Shown in pieces: positions 37,571 through 48,255 of a DNA stretch of 64,000 nt. The position numbers and the translations under genes are program-made. The notes under the pieces are model-generated. The model did no database searches, had not been told where the DNA came from, and saw only the letters and a list, made by a program, of their open reading frames with translations. The DNA lies in NCBI GenBank assembly GCA_016800925.1, contig JABCPU010000010.1, forward strand, positions 248,001-312,000, read 5' to 3'. How positions within the stretch are numbered: the stretch's first letter is position 1; each line of letters begins with the position of its first letter. This stretch comes from Suillus spraguei (taxonomy: Eukaryota; Basidiomycota; Agaricomycetes; Boletales; Suillaceae).

Positions 37571-39599
37571 TTTTTTTTTTTTTTTTTTTTTGAATCCTTG
37601 TTTTGTGTCCGTTGGGGCGGAGCCCTATGATAGACATTACATGCGGTATTTACTCTAATTGATGCATATGTGCGTGTCCGTGGATGTTGGGTCGTGTTCA
37701 ATGGTCCTGGCCGAGGCGCGGACGTTAACACCAGCTTAAGGTGAAAGGGGGGTTGTTACAGGGATTGGGGTGCGTCTAGCTGTTTTTGTCGTTCTTGTCC
37801 TTTGGTGGTGATACGTCTCCGAAGGTTGGCTCGAATCTTTTCGTTTTGGCTATGAATGTGAACAGTGACTTTAGACATTCAGCGTCATTGAGAATGTGCT
37901 TCACATGGTGCGCTCTCGTTCCTAGTTCTTGTCTGAGTATGTTGCGTTGTCTGGTGTATGCTGGGCAGGTGAGAAGGAAGTGATGGACTGACTCGTTTCC
38001 TTCGTTGCATTGTTGGCATGTTGCTGTTTCTGACTTCGCTATACGGTGTAGGTGTTTGTTGAGAGGAATGTGTCCTGTTCTGAGCTGGAAGAGAAGCGAG
38101 CTGTGACGACGCGGGAATTGATCAATGAGTCCTGCGAAGTGTTTCGACGGAGCGGTTGGGTCTATGGTCTGTAAGGCAGCGAAACGGGGGGAAAGGTGCA
38201 TGACCTTTGCTGCTTCTTCCTTGATTCGCTCTCGAAACTGCTGGAGTGTGGACGATTTGCTGATTGGTAGCGTGATGGGATCCTTCGCTGCCGTCCTTAG
38301 AGACTTTGGGAGAAGTCTCCCCTCCGAGACGTCTTTCCTTGCTGCCCTTTTTGCCCTCTCATCTGCCTTCTCGTTCCCCGGTATTCCTACATGGCCTGGC
38401 GTCCATCTCACCACCAGCCTTTTGCCATTGTTGTCTGGGATGATTTCACGGAGACTGTCGTGAAAGGTGTCCATTAGGTGATGTCCGGGTTGCGAATTGA
38501 ATGCTTTCGTTGCGCGAATTGCCGCCTGGTTGTCCACCCCCAGTGCCATTGATTCTCCCCCTCCTGCTCTTCTAATCAGCTCCACCGCTAGAATCATCCC
38601 CACTAGCTCTCCCTCATATACCGTGTGCTCGCTATCCTTCCCCAGATAAAACCTTAGTTCGTCTTTTACCTCTCCGTCTCGCATGAGAATGGCCGCTGCC
38701 CCTACTCCTCCATCTATGGCCGAACCGTCTGAGTATACTCGGATCTCTTCCCTCGCCAGCTCATCTTCGTCGGCTGCTTCCTTCTTCTTCCTCGCTATCT
38801 GTAATTCGACGTCCGGCTTCCACTTTGGATTGTGGCGGATTGGGTGGATCTTCTCCATTCGAGCTGGGTTGACCTTGAATTCGTACATTAGCTTGTGAAG
38901 CGGGGATGGGTGGCGCTTTGGTTTGGCAAAGTTGCGTGCATTCCCGTAGTTGTAGGCCATCTTGATGTCTCTGGCTAGCGGGTGAGAGTCTGGGAGTGAG
39001 GTCATTCTGAGGGTCGATTTGAGGCATATCTTGCGTAGTGTCTGTTGAAAGGGAAGTATGTTAGCGTGCGCGTCTAGGATATCTGTAGCAGTGGATCTCA
39101 TTCCGCCCGTTATCATCAGGGTTGCCATTCTCTGCACCCTTGCCATTTGCGACGCGAATCCTCGAGCCCCTCGTCCATTTAGCTTCTTTCCTTTGCCCTT
39201 TGCTACCAGTCCTGCGCACCAGACATCAGCTGCATATAACATTTTAGGAATGACTACTCCCTCGTATAGTCTCTTCATTAGTCGACTTTTGATGCCCTTC
39301 GTGGGTCGGATCATCCTGTTGCAGGCCAGGATGTACTTTGTGCCTTTTGCCAGGGCGTGGGCTGCATGTTCCTTGAAGTTAAGGTTCTCGTCTATTATTA
39401 CTCCTAGAAATTTGTGCGAGCTCGATGGTTGTATTGTGTGATTTCGAATGGCGATTGCAGGTTTTGGCGCAGGGATTGTTTTGTGTGGGTCCGTGACACT
39501 TTGCACGCGCTTTCTTGAGAGACATACCAGTGCCGTTTTGTCTAGCTCGAATTCCGCGTGATGCTCCTCACTCCATTGTAGCGCGCCTCCTCTCTTCTC
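37571..39599 (-). mobile_element. 5'-truncated non-LTR retrotransposon (LINE) with target-site duplication
   Basis: On the minus strand the element runs from 39599 to a 21-base poly(A) tail (T-run 37571-37591). GACCGCAAAC stands on both sides (37561-37570 and 39600-39609), and the match may extend by three T. The body starts inside the reverse transcriptase, so about half or more of the element is missing at the 5' end, as is usual after incomplete target-primed reverse transcription. Confidence 0.88.
37776..39599 (-). pseudogene. LINE ORF2 remnant: end of reverse transcriptase plus RNase H
   Basis: The frame enters from flanking DNA and carries about 608 codons of element protein. It opens in the thumb end of the reverse transcriptase (FELDKTALVCLSRKR). 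A linker with HKFLGVIIDENLNFKEHA follows, then an RNase H domain: YSDGSAIDGGVG (Asp), VYEGELVGM (Glu), LGVDNQAAI (Asp) and VRWTPGHVGIPGNEKADERA (His, Asp). All four acidic catalytic residues are present. The C-terminus has a Cys/His cluster CQQCNEGNESVHHFLLTCPAY. The lack of stops suggests recent insertion, but with no complete polymerase it cannot move alone. The RNase H and zinc cluster fit Tad1-like fungal LINEs. Confidence 0.85.
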
Positions 39600-40128
39600 G
39601 ACCGCAAACTTTCGCGTCAGAGGGGATATGCGCTTAGGAACAAGGAGCGAAGGCATCTGGGATTGAAGAATCGTGTATGAGTAGAGAGACACGACTGGTG
39701 CAGCGAAATTCAGCACAACGTCATGCCCCTCACACGGCTGGCCCGGAACTGTGTTATATGTACTCCGATCTATTACAGATCTCGAAAATCTGCGAATGAG
39801 CATCCGCGATGTAATGCATACAGTCATTACTGATACAAATATCAAATGACTCATGTTTATGTTGTCGGTAAGTTTACTCCCTCTTCTTGGCTAACTGGAT
39901 GAGGTGTCGCCAAGTGAGTCGGTGAAACTATGTCCACCGAGGTAAGATAAAGGCTGGTAATGCGGCGACGGTCATGATTTTCATCCGACTGAACGTTGGA
40001 GCCATCTAGACGTTCTACCCTAGAGGTAAAATGTGAGAGACGACAGCGTTTTAAGGAATGAAGTTCATACTTTGCACTGAAGTTGATGTGAGTCAGGCGG
40101 TGAGCAGGAGCAGCGCGAATGAGGAACA

Positions 40129-41170
40129 TCATGCTACGAGTAATGATTGCCACTTTGGAAGAAACCAGCACTGGAGGACAAGATCGTCTTGGAGTTGTAG
40201 GTGATGCTCCCGTCGATACCCCAAAAGGTCGATGCAGGGCTGGTGGTGGTAATAGGACTGAAAAATAACTATTGTTAGTCTGGATTGATCTAGTAGGAGC
40301 TGGAGTAGCTTACGTGTATGCAATGCTGCTGGTGTACATGGTAGCGTCAGTTCCACCGAAGGTGAGCTGTCCTTGGATCTCTATCTGAGGGTTGCTGGGC
40401 TGGATAAAGGCACTGACAATGTCCTAAGAAATGGCACCTTGCTTATACAGGTTGTCGGTGACAGTCGGGATTTTCGTTGTCGGAGATTGTGTTAAGGTAC
40501 CCTATGTCAAGCCCACAGGCCCGATACCAAGGATACAGTCAACACCGGTGGGGAACTTTGCCGTAATTCCAGTGGAAAAGTTTGGCGTATCCTCAGTATC
40601 AACAACACCAATCGACTGCTGGTTGACGGCGATCCCACTACTGAGGGTGATGGTGTCGAGGTACTCAGTTCCTATAGATAATCGTAGGTATTTTCGACTC
40701 GTGATATTGGTGTTGTCATACCAGAAAAGGAGCTAGAATGGAAGATGACCTCCAAAGGCTGACCAGTAGTTTTGGTTGCCACATAATCAGTGAAAGCGCC
40801 AACCCATGTGTTTGAGCTCCCGGTGTCAACAATCAGGTTGTCTTCAATAATATATCAACAGCCGCATGTTTTCTCCGAGTCAGTGTTGAACTTACAGGTT
40901 GTGGGGGGCTGCCAATGGCAACTGCTGTGATGAAGACTTCACTGTTTAAAGCAAATCCAGATATACTACGAGCAAGGCCGCGGGTGCTGGGATTTCTAGC
41001 AAGGGCCGCCGCGCGAGCTTGATCATGCTGCAAGAGGTGAACAGTATCATCGGAAAAATGTAGCCTCCCAACAATAGAGAGGGTGATGGGGGAATTGCGA
41101 ATTTCAACGAGCGAACCGTGATTGACAAAGCCAGGAGGAGAAGCATCAAAAAGGATGCAGCGGGAAACAT
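40129..41170 (-). pseudogene. Decayed A1 aspartic protease (polyporopepsin type)
   Basis: A secretory start (MFPAASFLMLLLLALSITV) is followed in another frame by VEIRNSPITL and LLQHDQARAAALARNP, so a frameshift lies near residue 22. The catalytic block NLIVDTGSSNTWVGAFTDY is intact, as are SIGVVDTEDT and GVDCILGIGPVGLT. An in-frame TAG at 40504-40502 follows the last of these. LTFGGTDATMYTSSIAYT and TSPASTFWGIDGSITY are present, but the second active-site DTG after SSSAG is destroyed and the C-terminal lobe cannot be followed. The relic adjoins the LINE. It is a secreted acid protease gene that has died. Confidence 0.8.
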
Positions 41171-42720
41171 GGCTCACTGGAAACTAATGTCATACTCAGT
41201 CACGGTAGTCCATTATATATGTGCTAGCGAACGAGTGGCAAAGTTGGGCACCTTAGCCACGTATGAAACCATCCCCCCTCGAAAAAGCGATGACAAAATA
41301 TGTACATAGTTGCTGTCCCTTTCGATCCCAGGTGGCAGGAATTTAGAATTAGCCTGTTTAATTACCCGGTACCCATGGTTCATTGGCTTGCGATACGTTT
41401 ACTTCCAAAGTCATAGTAGAACGTCAGTGCCAAGGTTGCTGTACCAAGTGTTGCAAGCGATCGAGTTGAGTAGCTTCAGGTGGATGACGCGGAAATTTGG
41501 CTTGTATAAGATCACGATCGGGACGTCAAGTCCAGTGTGCTTTGCGCGCGGTGAGGACTTCACCGGCACCCTCTTTTATTCTCTGCGCTCACCCGTCGCT
41601 CAAAATTTTCGTCCATTTCTCCAACGTGCAATCTTGACATACAGGCTGACACTATAGAGGTCCCGTCGTTAGGAAACTCTTTATCTGAAGCCAGGAATGA
41701 GGCAAGAGGAGCAAATGATGGAGCACTCAACCTTGATGAACTGGAAGGCAAAGAATCATTCAGACAAGATGACAGACCGGAGCGGCAGCAATGGTGATTG
41801 CCGCTTAGTGGGCGGGAAAATAATACGTCACCCGAAGTGATGAATTATAGAACGGTAAGACTAATTGAAATACAATGAAGGGAAATATCAGACCTGGATG
41901 AGGGTGTGGAGGGCAGCGAGTGAGACGAATCGACTCAAACAGCTGCTGCATGTCACAACTTTCACATAATAAACTACTAGGTCCACGCGTTACACGAAGT
42001 CCAATTGTATGTGTCCCATGTTTACTGGTTTTCTGTCAAATATATTATCTGACGTTGCTGAACACCATGACTCCATTTGATCATTCCAGACTCACGGCCG
42101 CGTAGATCTTCGCGGCGTGCCATGTAGCCATGAACGCTGGTACTGAGCGCTGTTACCGATATACTGAACTGGAAACCGATGTTGACATTGCGTAACTACC
42201 ATTATCGTCAGGAAGCGAAGCAAGCCACTGGTCAACCGGTCACCTGTACTAGGCTGTAGAGGCTGTAGTCAGACTCTGAGAACAAAGATCGTAGACTAGT
42301 CCCAGTCGATGAAAAATACCAGGAATTCCTAGCAGGTCATTCTGTGCATTGGGAAGGTGATTGAACAGACAAGGGTGATAGTGAGTAACTGATGTAGTTT
42401 CAATGGGCATAGATTCGCCTTGTCGATCCAGGCGCATTTCAATTAGAACAAACTCAATTACTGCTCCCTGGATGCAGGATTGACATTCAAACACACAACA
42501 GAGTGGTGAGTTATGATGGGTAACAAATGATACTGTACAAATATATGCAAAACAATGTATGATTGAATCAATGCGGAGACTGTGAAAGTGCGGGGATCAT
42601 AGTAAGGTGACCCAATCAACAATAGTACTAAGTGATGTATATCTAGGTTAAAAAGATGAATTTAAACATAGCTTACTGAAGGATCCCGGTAGGGATCCTA
42701 GTATCTCAAAGGCCTGAGAC
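41171..42720. other. Spacer with one coding-like frame
   Basis: On the plus strand, after a TTGACATACAG acceptor at about 41643, a frame runs to a TGA at 41802: ADTIEVPSLGNSLSEARNE, then GALNLDELEGKESFRQ. Codon usage looks protein-like, but no upstream exon could be confirmed and the family is unknown. The remainder to RIM2 shows nothing. Confidence 0.3.
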
Positions 42721-43934
42721 TCAATTGGAGTGCTTGCCCCAGCGCAAGATGCCCTCGTATATCGAGTACATCACCGCTGCGTTAGGTACGACACGCATTA
42801 AATGTGCACTCAGTCCGCCATAAAGGGAGCGGGCTCCCTCTTCAGCAATGACGGTCCGCAATGTTTGCCAAAGACCGGTGTACTTCATGACGCCGTTCAC
42901 AGACGGTTGTCGTAATCGCGTCCGTAGAACCTGTACTATATGAAGCGAAAGATATGTATGCTGGCCTAAAGACGCACCTCATGGGGATATGTGATTAAAC
43001 TGGCGACGCACTTCGCGGTTCCGGCACTACCAAGCATCCCAAACCACTCGACCATACCTCCACGGCCTTCGGTGTTTGTGGATAACCGCTTCAGGCGCTC
43101 ATAAAGCACCCATTGAATAGTTCCCTCCGTCACGCCCAAGTAACTAGCACTCAAGCCCTTGTAAAAGCCCTTGATACCTTCCTCACGGAAGATCTTCTTG
43201 ACCATCTTGAAACTACCTCCGATGGCGCGTGAAGGTCCAGCGGTTGCTCCCGAATTCGTACTTGCGATTGAGGGATGTCGACGCTCCGATGCTGTAAGCT
43301 GCAGACGCGTCTTGACAACCCAGATAGGATTCGTTGCCGTCCCTGTTATAATACCAGCAATTGCAGCTGCAGCAAGGTGGACGTAAGAGTTTTCTTGTCC
43401 GTGGTTGAAGTGATTGGCAATGATGTGCTTGCCGTTACCGTATGTAAAGAAATTGATCGAACGGGCGGGTATGACGCCAACTAGTGTTGGTCCAAGACCT
43501 TTAAAGAGTGCTCTTGGAGACTCATCACGGTATATGTCACTGAATCGCAAAACTTCCTCAACATTGATCGCGGTTGTGTCGAAAATGTAAATTATACACA
43601 CCGTAGAATATGTCCTGTCTCGACGAAATTCCACAACAAACCACCGGAGCGTTGCGGGAGCGTCGCAACACCACCCCCTACAACCCCGATTGAAGTATGT
43701 TTTTCCCTGAAAAGACTGGACTGCAACCGCGTCTTGACAACATCAAATGGACTCGTGACAATTGCACCACACAATCCGCCCAGACTGACACGTCATGAAA
43801 ACACGTCAAGAAAATATATTGTGCGCATATGAAGTATAAGCTCACCCTCCCGCTACAAAATGCCGATATGATTTTGCCGGCAGGAGACTACTGGATGCAG
43901 TCGGGTTTGTCGTAGTTGGGGGTGCACCAGCCAT
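42721..43934 (-). CDS. RIM2: Mitochondrial pyrimidine nucleotide carrier
   Basis: Exons 43934-43846, 43784-43602, 43539-42978 and 42930-42721 give 347 residues. This is a six-helix, three-repeat mitochondrial carrier. The signature of each repeat is visible: PFDVVKTRLQ, PIWVVKTRLQ and PHEVLRTRLR, the last two being the Rim2/SLC25A33-36 forms. GLGPTLVGVIPARSINFFTYG and GFYKGLSASYLGVTEGTIQWVLYERLK are also typical of that subfamily. Rim2 exchanges pyrimidine (deoxy)nucleotides across the inner membrane for mitochondrial DNA and RNA synthesis. The model ends WGKHSN at 42721. The gene diverges from RPC25 across 288 bp. All exon phases agree. Confidence 0.92.
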
Positions 43935-44222
43935 TTTATCGATCTAGCGAATATCCTCCCGAAGAAACAAGTCCACCAAATTCTAAGATCCAAACGACGA
44001 TTATGAAGAAGCAAGAAGGAAAGCAATGAGGGGGAATTTTAAGCGACGCTAATTTTTTTCATTACCAGTCACGTGGTAAGTGAAAATAATGATTAGATTT
44101 ATGATACAGACAACGGCGTTTTCAGGGAACATGGTTCTTCCACCACATTACTACTTCAAAAGTCTGAGTTGGACATGCAAAGTTGTTCGCTATAGAAGGA
44201 CCTTCGGATACGGGCTGAAGAC
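43935..44222. promoter_or_regulatory. Divergent promoter of RIM2 and RPC25, with E-box
   Basis: The 288-bp interval contains a CACGTG palindrome (44070-44075) near its centre, a binding site for bHLH factors such as Cbf1. It also has a T-rich tract at 44052-44060. Sharing by the two genes is inferred from position. Confidence 0.5.
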
Positions 44223-45141
44223 ATGTTTGTCCTATCCATAATAAAAGTGAACGGTTTTCCGACAATCTTATTACTTGACATTGACGTATCACCAGGATAC
44301 TATTGCAATTTTGCCAGCAAACTTTGGAGTGCCTCCAGCACAAGCTCTCATTGCTGAAATAAACAAAAAATATGCCAATAGAGTTCTCCATGACGTAGGG
44401 CTGTGTATTTGCACGTTCGATCTGGTAGAAGCAGGTGAAGGCAAAGTACGATATGGAGATGGGTGTTTATGGTATAAAGGTGCGTACTCAAATTTCAGTC
44501 TGTCCTGTGACCGCGACTTATCCTAATGAACAGTCAGATTCAGAATGGTCGTTTTTCGACCATTCGCGTCGGAAGTGATCCTTGCTAAAGTGAAGTCATC
44601 AGATGAAGACGGCATTCGATGTATGGACGCTACTTCGTTCTCTGATCAATACTGATTGTACCAGTGAGCGTAGGATTTTTTGATGACATCTATGTACCTC
44701 TAGCCTATCTACCACAACCATCCGCCTTGTATGTCCTATGTCCTACCACTCTCCAAGCTACTCACAGTTGCTTTCAGTGATCCAAATGAACGTGCTCATT
44801 TCTGGCTACCAGACTCAGAAGCAACAACCCCGCACGAGCTTTTGGAATCTGCAACAACAGACCGGATGTACATTGACCAAGGGGAAGTAGTACGGGTTCG
44901 CGTTGAGGCTGACGAATTTTATGACGACGAACCCGGCCCGCCAAAAGCATCGGAGGGTGTCGCAGTAAAACGAGAGGCCCGGCGCGCGCCGTATAGCATA
45001 ATTGTGAGCCTGCAGGTATGGACCATGTGCGCGCTAGCTAATCATTTATTTCTGCAGTGCTCCATCGCAGAACAGGGACTCGGGCCTGTCCCGTGGTGGA
45101 AGAGCGCACAGCCTGACGGCGATGCTATGGAGGAGGAATGA
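44223..45141 (+). CDS. RPC25: RNA polymerase III subunit Rpc25 (RPC8)
   Basis: Exons 44223-44246, 44296-44479, 44534-44620, 44665-44728, 44778-45003 and 45058-45141 give 222 residues. Rpc25 is the Rpb7-like half of the Pol III stalk and is needed for initiation. The N-terminal tip domain reads MFVLSIIKDTIAILPANFG with NRVLHDVGLCICTFDLVEAG. The OB-fold part has FRMVVFRPFASEVILAKV, SVGFFDDIYVPLAYLP and HFWLPDSEA. It closes with CSIAEQGLGPVPWWK and an acidic tail. The usual IRVSVGFF is IRLSVGFF across the third junction. The tRNA-like array 6 kb away would, if expressed, be transcribed by this polymerase. Confidence 0.93.
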
Positions 45142-47288
45142 TTCGCTTCTTCTATTTTACTTTCAATCACAATGATATTCCAATGTGCATCACTTGCACA
45201 CATTGTTACACCTGATGTGGAGGATCAAGTCGGTGTCTCATGTATGTCTGCACTAGCACATCTCTCTGGTGTGGAACCGTGCACTCGTTGCTCGTACCTC
45301 GACTTGACAAAGGTATCTTGTCTGGCTCTATCATCTACGCGGAGGCTGTTGAAAAGGTGAATACAACTTGAAGTCTCATGTGTGGATTAATTTGTGAGAC
45401 AATCCGCAATGGCGGGTAGTAGGGAGTCATATCGACACCAAGAACATCCATCCAATGTGCAGGGAAATTGACGTTACTCGTCAGTATTCCCTATTGTTAC
45501 AGCAGTGCTTGTGCGCCAAGCGCACACTCAATAACGGAAGCGTGAACTCGCGGCAGGTGATGTGGAGCCCGCACCCGTCCACAAATTTCTCCTAACTCAC
45601 ATGATTTAATCTTTAGCAATGCATAAGTGAAACATTGTTGGGCACGTACGAAAGACGGCAACCATTCATTCATTACGGTCAGCACTGGCACCAGGAACGC
45701 GTTGATTATTTTAAATGTTGAACTAAAATGTGACGGAATATTACAGTCGGGGCATTTCTCGTTACTGTTCAGTAAGAATTACTTGGCACTCGTAGCAGTC
45801 GAATCTACATTCGGGACAGCTACCATGTCAGATACAGCACATTGATATGTTGATCTGGCTATCTGTCTTGGGGCCCAGTACCCTACCTGAGTCAAGGTCA
45901 GCTGTGCCACTTGATAAGTAGGATGGGCAACACTGACCGCTCCTTTGTCAGGCCAATCATGCCATTGGTGCATAGGACTGGTATGAACAAAATCAGCTCG
46001 AGGGGAACCAGCACTCAGTACTGACACAAAATGAAATTATATTAAGACTGGAAAAAATCGTGTTAATTCCGACATGAGAGCGAGACTTAAACGTTCTCAG
46101 CCCTCACACTACGCTGTGCCAGTTTCATGGTTTACGAGCATTAACACGTACCTCAGGCTTCCCAGTAAGTGCTTCAAATTTTTCAATGTACACGGAAAAT
46201 ACTCGACCCTGCCTATCACTGCGATCCCACGGGCCGCTTCTGTGAACCTCTTTCGCGCGATGCGCGTGCTAGACCGCTGTCTTGCTTTGTGGCACCTCGG
46301 TACCATGATTTTGCATATGATGGGTCTAAGCCATCGGCTTACTGGATTATGCGCTACTCAGCACTCCAGGGCTGCGCCTCCGCCTCATTATTCCTGCGAC
46401 TCGGCATAGCACCGCCAAATTTTGCACTGGTACAGTGCGATGTAGGGCTCTACACGCGCACGCGCTGAATTTGAGTTTAGCCAAGATTTGCCTATCCACT
46501 GGCAGATGGAACATGGATGTTTTACGTCAGAGCTTGTGAATCGGAGTTCGAGTCCCGAGGCGTAGTAGCAGGCCAAGTTTATGTTACAATATCATTTGCC
46601 ATAATCCTGAGATTAACCATCTGTGAATGTAGCACCAACTTCATCTGGGGACTCGTCACATGTAGAAGGGGTGGTGCTATGCACAAGCCTTTGGAGTACT
46701 ATTTCGCTACCAGAAAATTGCTAGCAGTCCCGGACCCGGTGATGGATGGTGACGTGTTCAAGCTCGAGCAGCAATAAATATCGTACCATTCTGTAATCTG
46801 TATGACACCGACTCTGGATTGTGCAACACGAAATATTGATCTATATGTGCCTATGATGTTGACGGATTGCGTTACCGAGTAGCAGAATCGGGTCAGTTCT
46901 CGGAGCCGTCTCACTGAATTATGGATAGCGCCACAAAATCAAGCCTAATAAGGGTTAGTGTCCGGGAGGGAGGCGTACTAACGTCTTTGCGTTGGCTTTT
47001 TTTATTGAAAAATAAAAATAAAACAAAAGGATAAATTTAAGCCTAATAGTAGAGGTACGGGATGCCGGCATACCAATTTCCTACGGAATAGTAGCCCAGA
47101 GTCGCCATTCGGGGACCGGGCAAGCCTGGAATGGAATCACGGAACGGAACAGAATGGCAGGGATGACTCAATGCGTGAGTAGTGACTTCCAGAAAGGGTA
47201 ATCATGATGTCTTTGGGTGACACAGCAACTGAGCAACTCGGAATACACTAAAATGGCGGCCTAAACCTCCCCATAGTTCACAACCACT
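45142..47288. other. Spacer between RPC25 and NMNAT
   Basis: No protein gene was recognised in 2.1 kb. It contains a possible tRNA-derived relic at 46500-46555. Short frames on both strands look random. Confidence 0.4.
46500..46555 (+). repeat. Possible tRNA-derived SINE head or tRNA relic
   Basis: TGGCAGATGG (46500-46509) resembles a Pol III A-box. GGAGTTCGAGTCC (46543-46555) fits the B-box consensus GGTTCGANNCC. The 33-base gap is normal. No acceptor stem pairs around it, so it is not an intact tRNA. Confidence 0.3.
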
Positions 47289-48255
47289 ATGGCCGCCCAA
47301 AGCAGCTCTGCCTTCGCGAATCCTCCAAACTACTCTTTTACTTCTCATCGTCTCCATCGAACTCTACACGCCTCTGATAAGCAACCAATCGTCCTTGTAG
47401 CATGTGGCTCCTTCAACCCCATCACATATCACCATCTCCGAATGTTCGAGATGGCAAATGACTTCGTTCGGCAGAACACCAATTTTGAGATTGTTGGTGG
47501 TTATCTCAGTCCTGTTAGTGAGGAATATGAGAAACCAGGACTGGTTCGAGCCCGCCACCGGTATGTGCGGCCTTTGAGCTGCTCAATCTTATCTTCGAGT
47601 TCATCTTGACACACGAAATAGGGTCAATATGTGCACGCTTGCTACGGAGCAGGAGTCTTCGGGGCTAATGGTCGACTCGTGGGAGGCGTTCCAGAATTAT
47701 CAACGCACGGCCGTCGTCCTCGACCACTTTGATTACGAGATCAATACGATTCTCGGCGGTGTAACTACCCGAGATGGTGAACATCGTAATGTTCGCATCA
47801 TGCTTCTTGCTGGGTCGGACCTGATCAGCACCATGTCTGAGCCAGGTGTTTGGTCTCATAATGATGTCAGTTACACGTGTTGCGCATGTGCTCCAAGCTA
47901 ATAAGCGGTTTCCTAGCTCGATCGCATACTTGGACGCTATGGCACATTTGTTATTGAACGCACAGGGTCCAGTATGGATCAGGCGACAGATAGCTTGGCG
48001 CGCTGGCGGGACAGCATCTATCCTATCCCCCAGCTGGTCCAGAACGATGTTTCCTCCACGAAAGTTCGGTTGTTCTTTCGTCGGGGTCTCTCAGTTCGGT
48101 ACCTCATCCCAGCTGCTGTAATTGATTATATAAAGCAGAACTATCTATACCTCGATGACGGGTCGGGCCCGGAGAAAGAAAAGGGAAGGACAAGGAGAGT
48201 GGAGAAGCTGAAACTAGCCTTCGAGACGGCGGGTCTCTACTACAACTATAACTAA
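47289..48255 (+). CDS. NMA1: Nicotinamide-mononucleotide adenylyltransferase
   Basis: Exons 47289-47560, 47622-47865 and 47917-48255 give 284 residues. The enzyme makes NAD+ from NMN and ATP, the last step of NAD synthesis. The nucleotidyltransferase motif is ACGSFNPITYHHLRMFEMA (GxFxPxxxxH, residues 40-49). MLLAGSDLISTM, GVWSHNDLDRILGRYG and the C-terminal ISSTKVR equivalent (VSSTKVRLFFRRGLSVRYLIP) are present. No presequence is obvious, so it is probably nuclear or cytosolic. Length fits the eukaryotic family, though it is shorter than yeast Nma1, which has a long N-terminal extension. All exon phases agree. Confidence 0.92.
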
